A stretch of 31,601 nucleotides of DNA from a virus. Each line of letters opens with the position of its first letter. Positions within the stretch are counted from its first letter, which is position 1. Both the position numbers and the translations under genes were made by a program. Of the stretch, positions 1-6,058 are shown in pieces. Location: positions 1 through 31,601 of IMG/VR virus record IMGVR_UViG_3300044515_000017, one strand, 5' to 3'. Under the pieces are notes generated by a model, which was not told where the DNA came from, searched no databases, and was given only the letters and a program-made list of their open reading frames with translations.

Positions 1-2
1 GC

Positions 3-320
3 GACTACAAGGATGGCGACCGCGCGGCCATCCCGGTCGTGATCACCGATGTGTGGGGGGCGGGTGGGTTACCTCACCGCGAGGGGCCTCAGATCGAGTG
101 GGAGTTCGCTGGCGGTGTTGAGGCTGGCGACCCGTACGTCACGAGCGGAGTGGCCGACGCTGCCGTGGTCATGCCGTGTCCTGACGCGGAGCGGATGGCG
201 CTGCTGGAGGCGGTCCTGCTAGCTGCACAGGACGAACTTACCTACGGGGTGCCCACAGGGTCGCACACGCGCGAGATTATGGCGAATGCCATCGCAGCCC
301 TAGACGCCACTTCGCAGTAA
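3..320 (+). CDS. PWPDAER-family small protein, 5' partial
   Basis: The frame is open from the left edge, so the true start lies outside the window; 105 residues remain. No known function. The C-terminal half carries PCPDAERMALLEAVLLAAQ followed by an amphipathic helix ending in IAALDA. The same block (PWPDAER, then a helix ending in IL-DA or similar) recurs in the genes at 4781-5074 (+) and 23060-23359 (-), so this is one member of a local paralogous family. The N-terminal part is a variable, probably beta-rich segment. It is followed by about 80 bp without a + strand gene. That it is coding is well supported by the shared motif; the role is unknown. Confidence 0.75.
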   Translation, partial: DYKDGDRAAIPVVITDVWGAGGLPHREGPQIEWEFAGGVEAGDPYVTSGVADAAVVMPCPDAERMALLEAVLLAAQDELTYGVPTGSHTREIMANAIAALDATSQ

Positions 321-397
321 CTCCGCCCACCGCCGTACCCGTTTGGAGACTCGGGCTGTAGAGGCGGGGCCGCGAGTGCGAGGCCAGCGCTACCGCC

Positions 398-601
398 TCA
401 GCCCTCCAGCGCTCCGGCCATCCTTCCACCGGAGGGGCCTGTATGCGAGATGGGGTCGGCCCGGCCCGCCCAGCGCCCATCGTACTCCGGATGTGTAGGG
501 GTGTTGCGTAAGGCGGCCTGCGAGAGGTACAGTGCCTCCCAGCGCTCCGGGACCAGCCGGAGGGGCGAGATGAACGCCCAAGCCGCCTTCGCAGGGCTCA
601 T
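398..601 (-). CDS. Small hypothetical protein (67 aa)
   Basis: Unrecognised 67-residue protein on the minus strand between two + genes. The composition looks like a real protein: RWEALYLSQAAL then TPTHPEYDGRW, with mostly G/C third codon positions. An AGG lies about 10 bases before the ATG, a weak ribosome site. The DNA holds two related blocks, around 408-437 and 540-567 (CAGCGCTCCGG ... CCGGAGGGGC), each an imperfect hairpin, encoding the PERWEAL and RMAGALEG segments. Its isolated minus orientation is odd. It could instead be a noncoding hairpin region. Confidence 0.4.
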   Translation of the reverse strand: MSPAKAAWAFISPLRLVPERWEALYLSQAALRNTPTHPEYDGRWAGRADPISHTGPSGGRMAGALEG

Positions 602-651
602 CTTACCTGCGCGAGGTTCCTCATGTCGATGGTGCAGGCTAGAGAGGTCCG

Positions 652-891
652 GTGGGCATAGCGCTCTGCGGCTCCTGCAACCGACCCTTCGACCAGCGCG
701 GGTCGCTCGCTTTGATCTGCGCTACCTGCCGAGGACCACAACACTGGGTCGCTCCCGAGGACAGAAACCCGGTTGAGCGATCCGTCCCCACCCCCGGTGA
801 CCGAACTCCTCTCCGCAGCCACGGTCGGCTCGGTGCCGCCATCGTGCAGGTGCGCGAGGAGCAGGGGAGGAAGCGCAAGCGGAAGCCATAG
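652..891 (+). CDS. Zinc-ribbon mini-protein (79 aa)
   Basis: The GTG start is chosen because AGAGAGG lies 4-5 bases upstream and an in-frame stop sits just before at 640. Two CxxC knuckles (CGSC, then CATC about 15 residues later) in the first third suggest one zinc ion held by four cysteines. The tail is very basic, ending RKRKRKP, which would suit nucleic-acid binding. Similar two-knuckle mini-proteins are numerous in this window. The function is unknown; zinc binding is inferred from cysteine spacing. Confidence 0.6.
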   Translation: MGIALCGSCNRPFDQRGSLALICATCRGPQHWVAPEDRNPVERSVPTPGDRTPLRSHGRLGAAIVQVREEQGRKRKRKP

Positions 892-1316
892 CCTGACCGA
901 CCCACTCGGGGATGTCAGGGTCTCCGAGGCGAACGACGACCGCCACTGTCACAGGTGGCAATGCCAAACGAGGCGACTGGTCGGGCTTTTTCAGGTTGTC
1001 TAGGGGGGGATTTACACGTCCCGGAGGGACACCGCCAGTCACGGAGGCATGCGAACGCAGAGAGCGCCGACGCTTAGTGACGAGTGTTCGGACGGCGCGA
1101 AGTGCTGGCCAAGGGAGCGAGAGACGGGGGCTCGGCGCAGACGCTGCGGAGACTGAGCGCGGGGCGCTTGCAGTAAGACCGAGCCATAGCACCGCGCGTG
1201 GTTGAGAGAGGGCAGAAGGAGGAGAAAATCCCGCCACGCGAAAAACGCCGCCGCACGCTAGGATTTGGCCCTCGCCAAACGTCTCATGTGTGCACACCCA
1301 CGCACCGGAGGCGGCC
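892..1316 (+). other. Gene-free stretch with hairpins
   Basis: I see no convincing gene here. The long open frames on both strands have low-complexity R/P/S/A composition and look accidental. Visible structure: an inverted repeat GCCAC...GTGGC at about 950-967, a T5 run after GTCGGGC at about 973-979, and a perfect hairpin TTTGGC-CCTC-GCCAAA at 1264-1279, just upstream of the next gene. TAGGAT at 1259-1264 resembles a -10 element. No clear -35 was seen. Confidence 0.4.
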
Positions 1317-1648
1317 ATGCGCATCCACCGCGGCCTCGTAGCCCTCGCAGTCATCGCGTCCTGCCTCACGCCCATCGCGGCCACACGGATCGCCACGGCA
1401 TGCGCCCGCCCCTGCGCAGAGTCGCCGGCAGGGCGTGGTGCGGGGACCGGAGCGCCGTCCTCGAGCAGCCGGTCCGGGCGGTCTGGCCAGCCACGTCGGA
1501 GCTCCGCAGCGCCCACGCACAGGCCCACGGGCAGCCGATCCTCGCAGCCGCACGCCAGGGCGCCTCAGCGGCCCTCCACGCCGCCTACGCCACCCTCGAC
1601 GCCCGTGCCGTCACCGAGCGCCACTCCGACGCCCTGAGTCGCGTATGA
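1317..1648 (+). pseudogene. Exported alanine-rich protein, apparent -1 frameshift
   Basis: An ATG at 1317 follows GGAGG at good spacing and opens a clear signal-peptide-like N-terminus (MRIHRGLVALAVIASCL...). In that frame the second half becomes a long S/P/R run with G/C in all codon positions, which looks noncoding. In the -1 frame the same DNA gives a helical sequence (AVLEQPVRAVWPATSELRSA ... DARAVTERHSDAL) ending at 1648 with a more normal codon pattern. The two halves join if the frame slips back by one at GGGG (1442-1445). This could be a sequencing indel, a genuine mutation or programmed -1 frameshifting. The joined product would be about 110 residues and exported. Function unknown. 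Confidence 0.45.
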
Positions 1649-1662
1649 TCGGGGCATGATCG
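1644..1662 (+). promoter_or_regulatory. Putative leaderless promoter with direct repeat
   Basis: TATGAT at 1644-1649 is followed by only six bases before the ATG at 1656, so transcription would begin at or next to the start codon, giving a leaderless mRNA. The 7-mer ATGATCG occurs twice, at 1645-1651 and 1656-1662, 11 bp apart (one helical turn), a possible operator for the HTH protein encoded here. No -35 box is evident. Confidence 0.4.
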
Positions 1663-1961
1663 ACCATGCGTGCGATACCAGACACTTCCAACGGCTCCCT
1701 GCGCCGTACCAGACGGCCGTGGATCGGATGCGACGCGAGCGGATCATGGAGGAGTTCCGCCACCGCTCCACCGAGGCGAAGCCGTGGCCTACGGTGCGCG
1801 AACTGACGGACCACGTTGGGCTCACGTCAAGCTCCACGGTGCAGTACCACCTGAACGCCCTACTAGCCGAGGGTAGGCTCGTCCAGCACCACGCTACGGG
1901 GTCGCGGACCATCCTGCTGCCGGCACGGGATGAGCCCTGCGGGGAGTGTGGGCGGCGATGA
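1656..1961 (+). CDS. LexA-type winged-helix DNA-binding protein
   Basis: 101 residues. The central part, PTVRELTDHVGLTSSSTVQY, then HLNALLAEGRL, matches the LexA N-terminal winged-helix domain (repressor DNA-binding only). There is no Ser-Lys autoprotease domain, so it is not a full LexA and should not self-cleave by the RecA route. The C-terminus holds a CGEC pair that could bind metal. It is the first gene of a chain of overlapping small + strand genes and sits on a probable leaderless promoter with a direct repeat, so autoregulation of this operon is plausible. The fold is well supported; target sites and role are inferred. Confidence 0.8.
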   Translation: MIDHACDTRHFQRLPAPYQTAVDRMRRERIMEEFRHRSTEAKPWPTVRELTDHVGLTSSSTVQYHLNALLAEGRLVQHHATGSRTILLPARDEPCGECGRR

Positions 1962-2215
1962 CCACCACATGCCCGATGGATGGCACGCCTCTAGTCGAAC
2001 AGTGGCGGCGGTCCCTCGACTGCGGAGAGCACTGCTACGTGGTCGATCTGCTCTGTGACGAGGCCGACGAGGTAGCGGCGAAGCATCACTTCCTCCCTTG
2101 CAAGATCGCTAAAGCCGACAAAGGAACGGTGCGGCTGTCCATCACGTTCGAGGACGAGGAGTCGCAGGTTGCAGCGCGCGATGCCTTGATCAAGGCGCTC
2201 GAGGATCGGGGATGA
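1958..2215 (+). CDS. Cys-rich small protein (85 aa)
   Basis: Starts at the ATG of an ATGA overlap with the preceding stop. Unrecognised. Cysteines near the N-terminus (TTTCPMDGTPL, then DCGEHCYVVDLLC) could form a metal site. The second half (KGTVRLSITFEDEESQVAARDALIKAL) looks like a beta strand followed by a helix. Translationally coupled to the LexA-type gene and to the next zinc-ribbon gene. Confidence 0.7.
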   Translation: MTTTCPMDGTPLVEQWRRSLDCGEHCYVVDLLCDEADEVAAKHHFLPCKIAKADKGTVRLSITFEDEESQVAARDALIKALEDRG

Positions 2216-2394
2216 GCGAGAACTGTCCACGCTGCGGGCGTCCCTGCCCCTACGTCATCCAGAACGGTCAGTGCATCCAATGCCATGACGCCACCTACCT
2301 CGCACGCCTCGCCGCCGAGGATGCCGCGTGGGGAGAGCGGATGGAAGCCATCAACCTACTCCGGTACACCTATCACCGGGCGCGGTTGTCATGA
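2212..2394 (+). CDS. Zinc-ribbon mini-protein (60 aa)
   Basis: ATGA overlap with the previous gene sets the start. The N-terminal half is a compact ribbon: CPRC at residues 5-8 and CIQC about 16 residues later, followed by a helical tail (AEDAAWGERMEAINLLRYTY). Probably binds one zinc ion. No enzyme signature. One of a run of two-knuckle mini-proteins in this operon. Confidence 0.75.
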   Translation: MSENCPRCGRPCPYVIQNGQCIQCHDATYLARLAAEDAAWGERMEAINLLRYTYHRARLS

Positions 2395-2642
2395 GCGACC
2401 AGCGCACCTGCACCTGCGGCCATCCGTGGTCTTGGCACGCAGCACCTACCGCATATGCGTGCTGCGCGGTGGCGCTCAGTAGCCGCGAGCGGTGCTCCTG
2501 CTCGGGGTTCTCCGACAAGGACGTCATCCGAGAGGACGGGTACGCAAGGAAGCGCATCAGTGAGTCCGAGTGGCCACCACAGTTCAGGATCCCGCCCAGT
2601 TCGATCCCGCTCAGCTCGATCACTCTGTGGGAACTACCATGA
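2391..2642 (+). CDS. Cys/His-rich small phage protein (83 aa)
   Basis: Start taken at the ATG of an ATGA overlap. The first 45 residues hold CTCGHPWSWH, then CC, then CSCSGF. This C-x-CGH...H...C...C-x-C pattern recurs in small actinophage proteins, from general recognition rather than a search, and is probably a metal-binding knuckle. The C-terminal 40 residues have no recognisable motif and are rich in P, S and I. Function unknown. Confidence 0.75.
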   Translation: MSDQRTCTCGHPWSWHAAPTAYACCAVALSSRERCSCSGFSDKDVIREDGYARKRISESEWPPQFRIPPSSIPLSSITLWELP

Positions 2643-2863
2643 CCGAAAGACGCATAGACCCGCGCCCAGCCGAGACGGTCAGCCGCCTTGACGACGACCC
2701 CTTCGCCATGAGCGCCGAGGAGTGGGAGATGGTCCAGCAGTACCGCTGGGAGTATTACGACGGCGAGCCCTACGTCCCACGTCGCGAGGATGGGTACTGG
2801 GAGGACAGGGACGCCATCCACGCACCGGAAGGGTGGGCGTATCGAGCCGGGAGGCGAACATGA
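2639..2863 (+). CDS. Acidic W/Y-rich small protein (74 aa)
   Basis: ATGA overlap with the previous gene. The middle is rich in acidic and aromatic residues (SAEEWEMVQQYRWEYYDGEP, then DGYWEDRDAIHAPEGWAYRA). No cysteine, no membrane segment, no known domain. Acidic, tryptophan-rich phage mini-proteins sometimes act as inhibitors of host DNA-binding proteins, but nothing here shows that directly. Confidence 0.7.
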   Translation: MTERRIDPRPAETVSRLDDDPFAMSAEEWEMVQQYRWEYYDGEPYVPRREDGYWEDRDAIHAPEGWAYRAGRRT

Positions 2864-3108
2864 GCGACTGTCAGCGACCCGACTGCGATCGTCCGTCGCC
2901 CCACCTCCACGGCGATGAGTTCGGCCATCGTGACGCCCTACGTGCGCTCCTGCTGGCTGGCGTCGTCCGGCACGACGTGGACATGGTCGATGTCCTCATC
3001 CGTCCCCTTGACGAACTCGTGAGGGACGATATGGTCGATGCGGTGCGCACGATCATGGAAGCGTCGAGGCGCCCCGCAACCTGCGTTCCCGTGGACCCTG
3101 AGCCGTGA
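2860..3108 (+). CDS. Hypothetical protein, CxxxC/His N-terminus (82 aa)
   Basis: Start at the ATG of an ATGA overlap; GGGAGG lies just upstream. The N-terminus (CQRPDCDRPSPHLHGDEFGH) clusters two Cys and three His residues, a possible metal site. The rest is predicted helical (ALRALLLAGVVRHDVDMVDV). It is the last gene of the first + strand run; 152 bp of noncoding DNA follow before the next promoter. Confidence 0.7.
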   Translation: MSDCQRPDCDRPSPHLHGDEFGHRDALRALLLAGVVRHDVDMVDVLIRPLDELVRDDMVDAVRTIMEASRRPATCVPVDPEP

Positions 3109-3227
3109 GCGCCGCTTCCCGTGGCTCCCACGTCTCGCCCATCGGCTGAGGCTGCCGGGCTACCGCTGAGGGCCTGATCCCGTCGCCTTCTGGATACACC
3201 CGACGCAGATGGCGGTGAAGAGGGCGT

Positions 3228-3260
3228 ACGCTAGATGCCTTAGCGTGCTATACTGCTGGC
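3228..3260 (+). promoter_or_regulatory. Extended -10 leaderless promoter with inverted repeat
   Basis: TGC-TATACT (3246-3254) is an extended -10 element. The ATG at 3261 follows after six bases, so the transcript should be leaderless or nearly so. Immediately upstream is a perfect inverted repeat ACGCTA-(7)-TAGCGT at 3228-3246, in the position of a promoter operator. No good -35 is visible, which fits an extended -10 promoter. It would drive the second small-gene run, 3261-6378. Confidence 0.55.
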
Positions 3261-3452
3261 ATGGACACCATCACCGTCTCCGTCATGGTCTGCAAGGACT
3301 GCGGCGCTCGCTATTCCACAGTCGGTAGCGGAGGCACGGCAGCCCATACGCGTGCCACCGGACACTCGGCATGGCGCACCGTGCGCGAGATCCGCGAGGC
3401 CACACCCTCGCGCATCTCATATCAGCCGGGCTGCGGAGAGCCCACTTCATGA
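3261..3452 (+). CDS. C2H2-type zinc-finger mini-protein (63 aa)
   Basis: First gene behind the 3228-3260 promoter; no ribosome site because the message is probably leaderless. Residues 11-35 read CKDCGARYSTVGSGGTAAH, then TRATGH: C-x2-C-x12+-H-x5-H, the spacing of a classical C2H2 zinc finger, uncommon in bacteria but known in phages and a few bacterial regulators. It may bind DNA and act early. The C-terminal tail has no motif. Confidence 0.7.
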   Translation: MDTITVSVMVCKDCGARYSTVGSGGTAAHTRATGHSAWRTVREIREATPSRISYQPGCGEPTS

Positions 3453-3754
3453 CCGCCCCCGTCAACGCGCAGATCACCTCCCTGCGTACCGAGGGCAGCG
3501 GACGACTCTACGCGGCCCAGCCTCAGACCGTGACCCACGCCTCATCCATGGACGCTGCAAGTGCCGCACTCATGGTCAGAATGCGACGTGCTGGCCACTC
3601 TCCACGACGAGACGGCAAGGGCCTGCGAACTAGCTGGACTGCCGCTGGATACACCTGTCGCCGATGCGCTCGTGGATGGTTGGTCGTCAAACTTGAGCAG
3701 AGAGCAGGGTGGTACATCGACCCCATCTCACTCTGTCCGAGTAGGGCATCGTGA
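3449..3754 (+). CDS. Hypothetical protein with CxxC knuckle (101 aa)
   Basis: ATGA overlap fixes the start. The first 65 residues are polar without a known domain. A knuckle YTCRRCARGWLV lies at about residues 76-87, and a lone Cys near the end (LCPSRAS). A TAAG-YTC-x2-C core followed by a GW-containing strand suggests a half zinc ribbon. Function unknown. Confidence 0.65.
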   Translation: MTAPVNAQITSLRTEGSGRLYAAQPQTVTHASSMDAASAALMVRMRRAGHSPRRDGKGLRTSWTAAGYTCRRCARGWLVVKLEQRAGWYIDPISLCPSRAS

Positions 3755-3966
3755 CCAACCAACCCATCACGCAGATCACTGGCCTTCGGATAGACGGCTC
3801 CCACCTCGTCGCGGAGCTGGCGATCGACCTCGAGGCGCTCAACCTCACCCAGGTCTGCGCTCACTGCCGTCAGCCCATGGGCGCGGAGCGGAGCACAAAG
3901 CGCTTCTGCTCGGGGGCGTGTCGGGCAGCAGCACGGCGGCGCACCCAGCAAGGAGGACCAGCGTGA
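3751..3966 (+). CDS. FCS-like zinc-ribbon protein (71 aa)
   Basis: GTG start in a GTGA overlap. The C-terminal half has CAHCRQPMGAERSTKRFCSG followed by ACRAAARRR: C-x2-C, then RFCS-x2-CR with a basic helix. This is a compact zinc knuckle often seen at the ends of small DNA-binding proteins. The N-terminal half (ITQITGLRIDGSHLVAELAI) looks like two beta strands. Likely nucleic-acid binding; partner unknown. Confidence 0.75.
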   Translation: MTNQPITQITGLRIDGSHLVAELAIDLEALNLTQVCAHCRQPMGAERSTKRFCSGACRAAARRRTQQGGPA

Positions 3967-4253
3967 GCACCAAGCAGCGCAAACTGTACGGCTATGTGTA
4001 CGACGAGGACGAGGGCTCGCCGCTTGGCCCGACCGGGCGCATTGGCATCTTGGGCACGACCGTCTCTCCATCGCTCGATCTGGTTGAGCAGCGAGCGCGA
4101 GGGAAGATGGACGAGTTCCCCGGCGTCGAGGAGGTCCGACTAGTCCGCGTCGAGTCCGTGACACATGCCGCTACCCTGCTTGGAGTGACTGTCGGTTGGG
4201 TGCCCGGCGGGGTTTTGGAGGTTTGGCGACGGGCGAAGGGAGGCCCAGCATGA
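3963..4253 (+). CDS. Hypothetical alpha/beta protein (96 aa)
   Basis: GTG start in a GTGA overlap, preceded by an ideal AAGGAGG at about 3949-3955. No cysteine. Alternating strand and helix pattern: KLYGYVYDEDEG, RIGILGTTV, a helix with EQRARGKMDEFP, then EEVRLVRVESV. No family recognised. The strong ribosome site suggests it is made in larger amounts than its neighbours. Confidence 0.7.
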   Translation: MSTKQRKLYGYVYDEDEGSPLGPTGRIGILGTTVSPSLDLVEQRARGKMDEFPGVEEVRLVRVESVTHAATLLGVTVGWVPGGVLEVWRRAKGGPA

Positions 4254-4495
4254 GCACCAGCGACTCCTGCGCGCTCTGCGGACAGCCTACTCCTGCCGCT
4301 GCAAGACACCTGTGTGACGCTTGCTACTGGGCTACCGCTGCGGCACTGGGCATAGAACCGTTAGCGGCCGAGGCTCTCCGTGCTAGGGCCAATCCTGAGC
4401 CCCACGCCGACTGCATGCCCGGATGGTGCGTGCTTCCTCCCAGCGATCCTCGGCATACTAACCACCCAGCACCACACCACGGAGACCCAGCATGA
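4250..4495 (+). CDS. Zinc-ribbon mini-protein (81 aa)
   Basis: ATGA overlap with GGGAGG upstream. The N-terminus holds CALCGQPTPAAARHLCDACY, a two-knuckle ribbon, followed by a helix (ATAAALGIEPLAAEALRARA) and a His/Pro-rich tail with two further Cys. Probably zinc-binding; function unknown. Confidence 0.75.
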   Translation: MSTSDSCALCGQPTPAAARHLCDACYWATAAALGIEPLAAEALRARANPEPHADCMPGWCVLPPSDPRHTNHPAPHHGDPA

Positions 4496-4779
4496 GCACC
4501 ATCACCGCCGAACAGGAGGCTGCGCTGCGAGCCATTCAGTCACGTATCGCCGCATGGCTGGTGGCTCTCCATCCCACGGCCGACCTATACTCTGAGGATC
4601 TACACAGAGAGGCTGAAGAGATCGGGCTGTCCATCGTGATGGCCGCCAAGAACGCTGCGGAAACGGCTCTGGCTGAGCGCGAGGCAAGGCTGGACGCCGC
4701 CCTACGTGACATCCGCAATGCCATGCGCGCAGGCAGATGGAGCACCATTGGCGATATCCTACACACAGTGGGACACTGA
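4492..4779 (+). CDS. Helical protein sharing a C-terminal block with the PWPDAER family (95 aa)
   Basis: ATGA overlap fixes the start. Almost entirely helical. The last 31 residues (ARLDAALRDIRNAMRAGRWS, then TIGDILHTVGH) align with the C-terminus of the next gene product (ERLAILDAALGEIRNLI ... ILRISDILDATGY). The two neighbours therefore appear related by duplication or by swapping of an N-terminal domain. The N-terminal part (EQEAALRAIQSRIAAWLVAL) differs. Function unknown. Confidence 0.7.
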   Translation: MSTITAEQEAALRAIQSRIAAWLVALHPTADLYSEDLHREAEEIGLSIVMAAKNAAETALAEREARLDAALRDIRNAMRAGRWSTIGDILHTVGH

Positions 4780-4780
4780 G

Positions 4781-5074
4781 ATGAGCACCTACAAGCAGGG
4801 CGACGTAGTGGCGGTGCGCGGAGAGGTCGCCGAAGTCCACGGAAACTCACGATGGAGTCGGGTCGTGGTTAGGGCTGGCCATCTGCAAGACACCATCTCA
4901 ACCAAAGCCAACGAGCGTGGTCAGGCACTCGTTGCACCCTGGCCCGACGCCGAGCGCCTCGCCATACTGGATGCGGCCCTGGGCGAGATCCGCAACCTGA
5001 TACTCCACACGCCCGTGAACTGGTCCTCTGCCATCCTGCGTATTAGCGACATCCTCGACGCGACTGGGTACTGA
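4781..5074 (+). CDS. PWPDAER-family small protein (97 aa)
   Basis: Starts one base after the previous stop (TGAG-ATG). The N-terminal half looks like a small beta barrel: GDVVAVRGEVAEV, then WSRVVVRAG. The C-terminal half is the shared block APWPDAERLAILDAALGEIR, then a terminal helix ending ILDATGY. The genes at 3-320 and 23060-23359 have the same order: GD-x-V barrel-like segment, PWPDAER, helix. This is the best preserved copy. Role unknown; possibly a small DNA- or protein-binding adaptor, which is speculation. Confidence 0.7.
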   Translation: MSTYKQGDVVAVRGEVAEVHGNSRWSRVVVRAGHLQDTISTKANERGQALVAPWPDAERLAILDAALGEIRNLILHTPVNWSSAILRISDILDATGY

Positions 5075-5075
5075 G

Positions 5076-5252
5076 ATGCCCACCGAACCTGCCGTCACCG
5101 TAGAGCGTGCTGCATCCGACAAGGTCTGGGAGGCAAAGGATCTCCTCATTGACGTATGCGCGCTCGCGCTACCACATAACCGGCAGGAGGCTCGCCGCAC
5201 CATCTCTCAGACACAGCGGCTGCTCACCGAAGCCAAGGCGCTGCTGTCATGA
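5076..5252 (+). CDS. Small helical protein (58 aa)
   Basis: Begins one base after the preceding stop, with the same TGAG-ATG arrangement as its neighbour. The translation is strongly helical (DKVWEAKDLLIDVCALALPH, then EARRTISQTQRLLTEAKALL), consistent with a two-helix hairpin. No known family. Confidence 0.6.
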   Translation: MPTEPAVTVERAASDKVWEAKDLLIDVCALALPHNRQEARRTISQTQRLLTEAKALLS

Positions 5253-5296
5253 GCCACGTGGCGGTACGGGCTGGTTCCGCAAGGCACACGCCATGA
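5249..5296 (+). CDS. 15-codon coupling ORF
   Basis: A 15-residue frame (MSHVAVRAGSARHTP) whose ATG overlaps the previous stop (ATGA) and whose stop overlaps the next ATG (ATGA). Without it there would be 40 bases between two otherwise tightly coupled genes. It may be a translational relay rather than a functional peptide. Chance cannot be excluded at this length. Confidence 0.3.
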   Translation: MSHVAVRAGSARHTP

Positions 5297-5793
5297 GCAC
5301 ATCGTGTGGCGTTCAGGGTCGGGTCCATCAGGTTGGGCGATGGTGGTGGACGTGGGAGGTCAGAAGGGAAGGAGCGAGCCTGCAAGTCTCGGGTGTCGCT
5401 GTCACCAGACGGGCAGCTCTAAGACAAGCCAAGCGGTGCGCCAAGAGGGAACTACGGAGGATGAGATGGGAGGAGGAAACCGAGACGGTTGCCCTCGCCA
5501 CGACCTGTGAGTCCCACATGGACCTCCCTAATCACAAAGTGGCTGCGCCAGAGGATGGTATTGCGGTGAACGAGTACGAGCCGGACTCGTGGAGCGTCAC
5601 GCCCAGCGAAGCTGCCGAGCGCACGCGGGCTGTCGCAGAAGCTACACGTGGGATGCCAGCAGTGCTACGTGATGAACTGTTACGTAGAAATAGGGTCCAG
5701 CCGAGGCGAATGGTGTTGCATCGAGCGCCGCCGCGTCCGCGCCCCTCCCGCCCTCGTCGTCTGTGGCTCTGGCTGACCGGGTGGCTGCCATGA
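5293..5793 (+). CDS. Basic W-rich hypothetical protein (166 aa)
   Basis: ATGA start. The N-terminal 60 residues (GRVHQVGRWWWTWEVRREGA, then VTRRAALRQAKRCAKREL) resemble a short strand-helix module: an aromatic strand, then a TRRxALRxAxR helix. The middle is acidic (EEETETVAL) and the C-terminus is very basic and Pro/Arg-rich, ending in WLWLTGWLP. Modular charge pattern; no enzyme signature. Function unknown. Confidence 0.65.
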   Translation: MSTSCGVQGRVHQVGRWWWTWEVRREGASLQVSGVAVTRRAALRQAKRCAKRELRRMRWEEETETVALATTCESHMDLPNHKVAAPEDGIAVNEYEPDSWSVTPSEAAERTRAVAEATRGMPAVLRDELLRRNRVQPRRMVLHRAPPRPRPSRPRRLWLWLTGWLP

Positions 5794-5873
5794 CCCCAGT
5801 GGAGTGGATCGCGCTAGTCAGTGTCGCCGTAGGCATGGGCGCCGTTATCGCAAGGTACCTGTGGTGGCGCTGA
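5790..5873 (+). CDS. Single-pass membrane micro-protein (27 aa)
   Basis: ATGA overlap with the previous gene. The 27 residues are nearly all one hydrophobic helix (VEWIALVSVAVGMGAVIARY) ending in LWWR, which would place the basic C-terminus inside. Very small phage membrane proteins can modulate lysis or block superinfection; nothing more specific can be said. The overlap on one side and TGAGC-ATG on the other support translation. Confidence 0.5.
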   Translation: MTPVEWIALVSVAVGMGAVIARYLWWR

Positions 5874-5875
5874 GC

Positions 5876-6058
5876 ATGAGTAAGTGCGCCACCTGCGGGA
5901 CGCCCGTACAGCGATCCACCGCAGCCGCTATCGTCTGGACCGACCCGCCGCAGATGTGGTGCTTCGCCTGCTGGGACAGCGACGACGAGGCCGTGGAGCA
6001 GTACCGGGACGCTCAGGTGGTGGGTATGCCTCCAGGGCGACTGTGGGGTCGGCTATGA
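5876..6058 (+). CDS. Zinc-ribbon mini-protein (60 aa)
   Basis: The start is the ATG two bases after the previous stop. KCATCGTP at the N-terminus and MWCFACWD about 26 residues later form a CxxC-CxxC ribbon; an acidic helix follows (DSDDEAVEQYRDAQVVGM). Probably binds zinc. Function unknown. Confidence 0.7.
   Translation: MSKCATCGTPVQRSTAAAIVWTDPPQMWCFACWDSDDEAVEQYRDAQVVGMPPGRLWGRL

Noticed and set aside
973-990. Rho-independent terminator before the T run
   Set aside because: The stem (CGAC/GTCG) has a two-base loop and is too short to be credible.
1048-1155. Small ORF after GGAGG
   Set aside because: Only one base between GGAGG and the ATG, and Arg-rich low-complexity product; not supported.
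722-1528. Long minus-strand open frame (268 codons)
   Set aside because: Composition is R/A/P/S-rich throughout and it spans the region of better supported + genes; typical high-GC accident.
3523-4164. Minus-strand open frame (213 codons)
   Set aside because: Antisense of the coupled zinc-ribbon genes; no motif.
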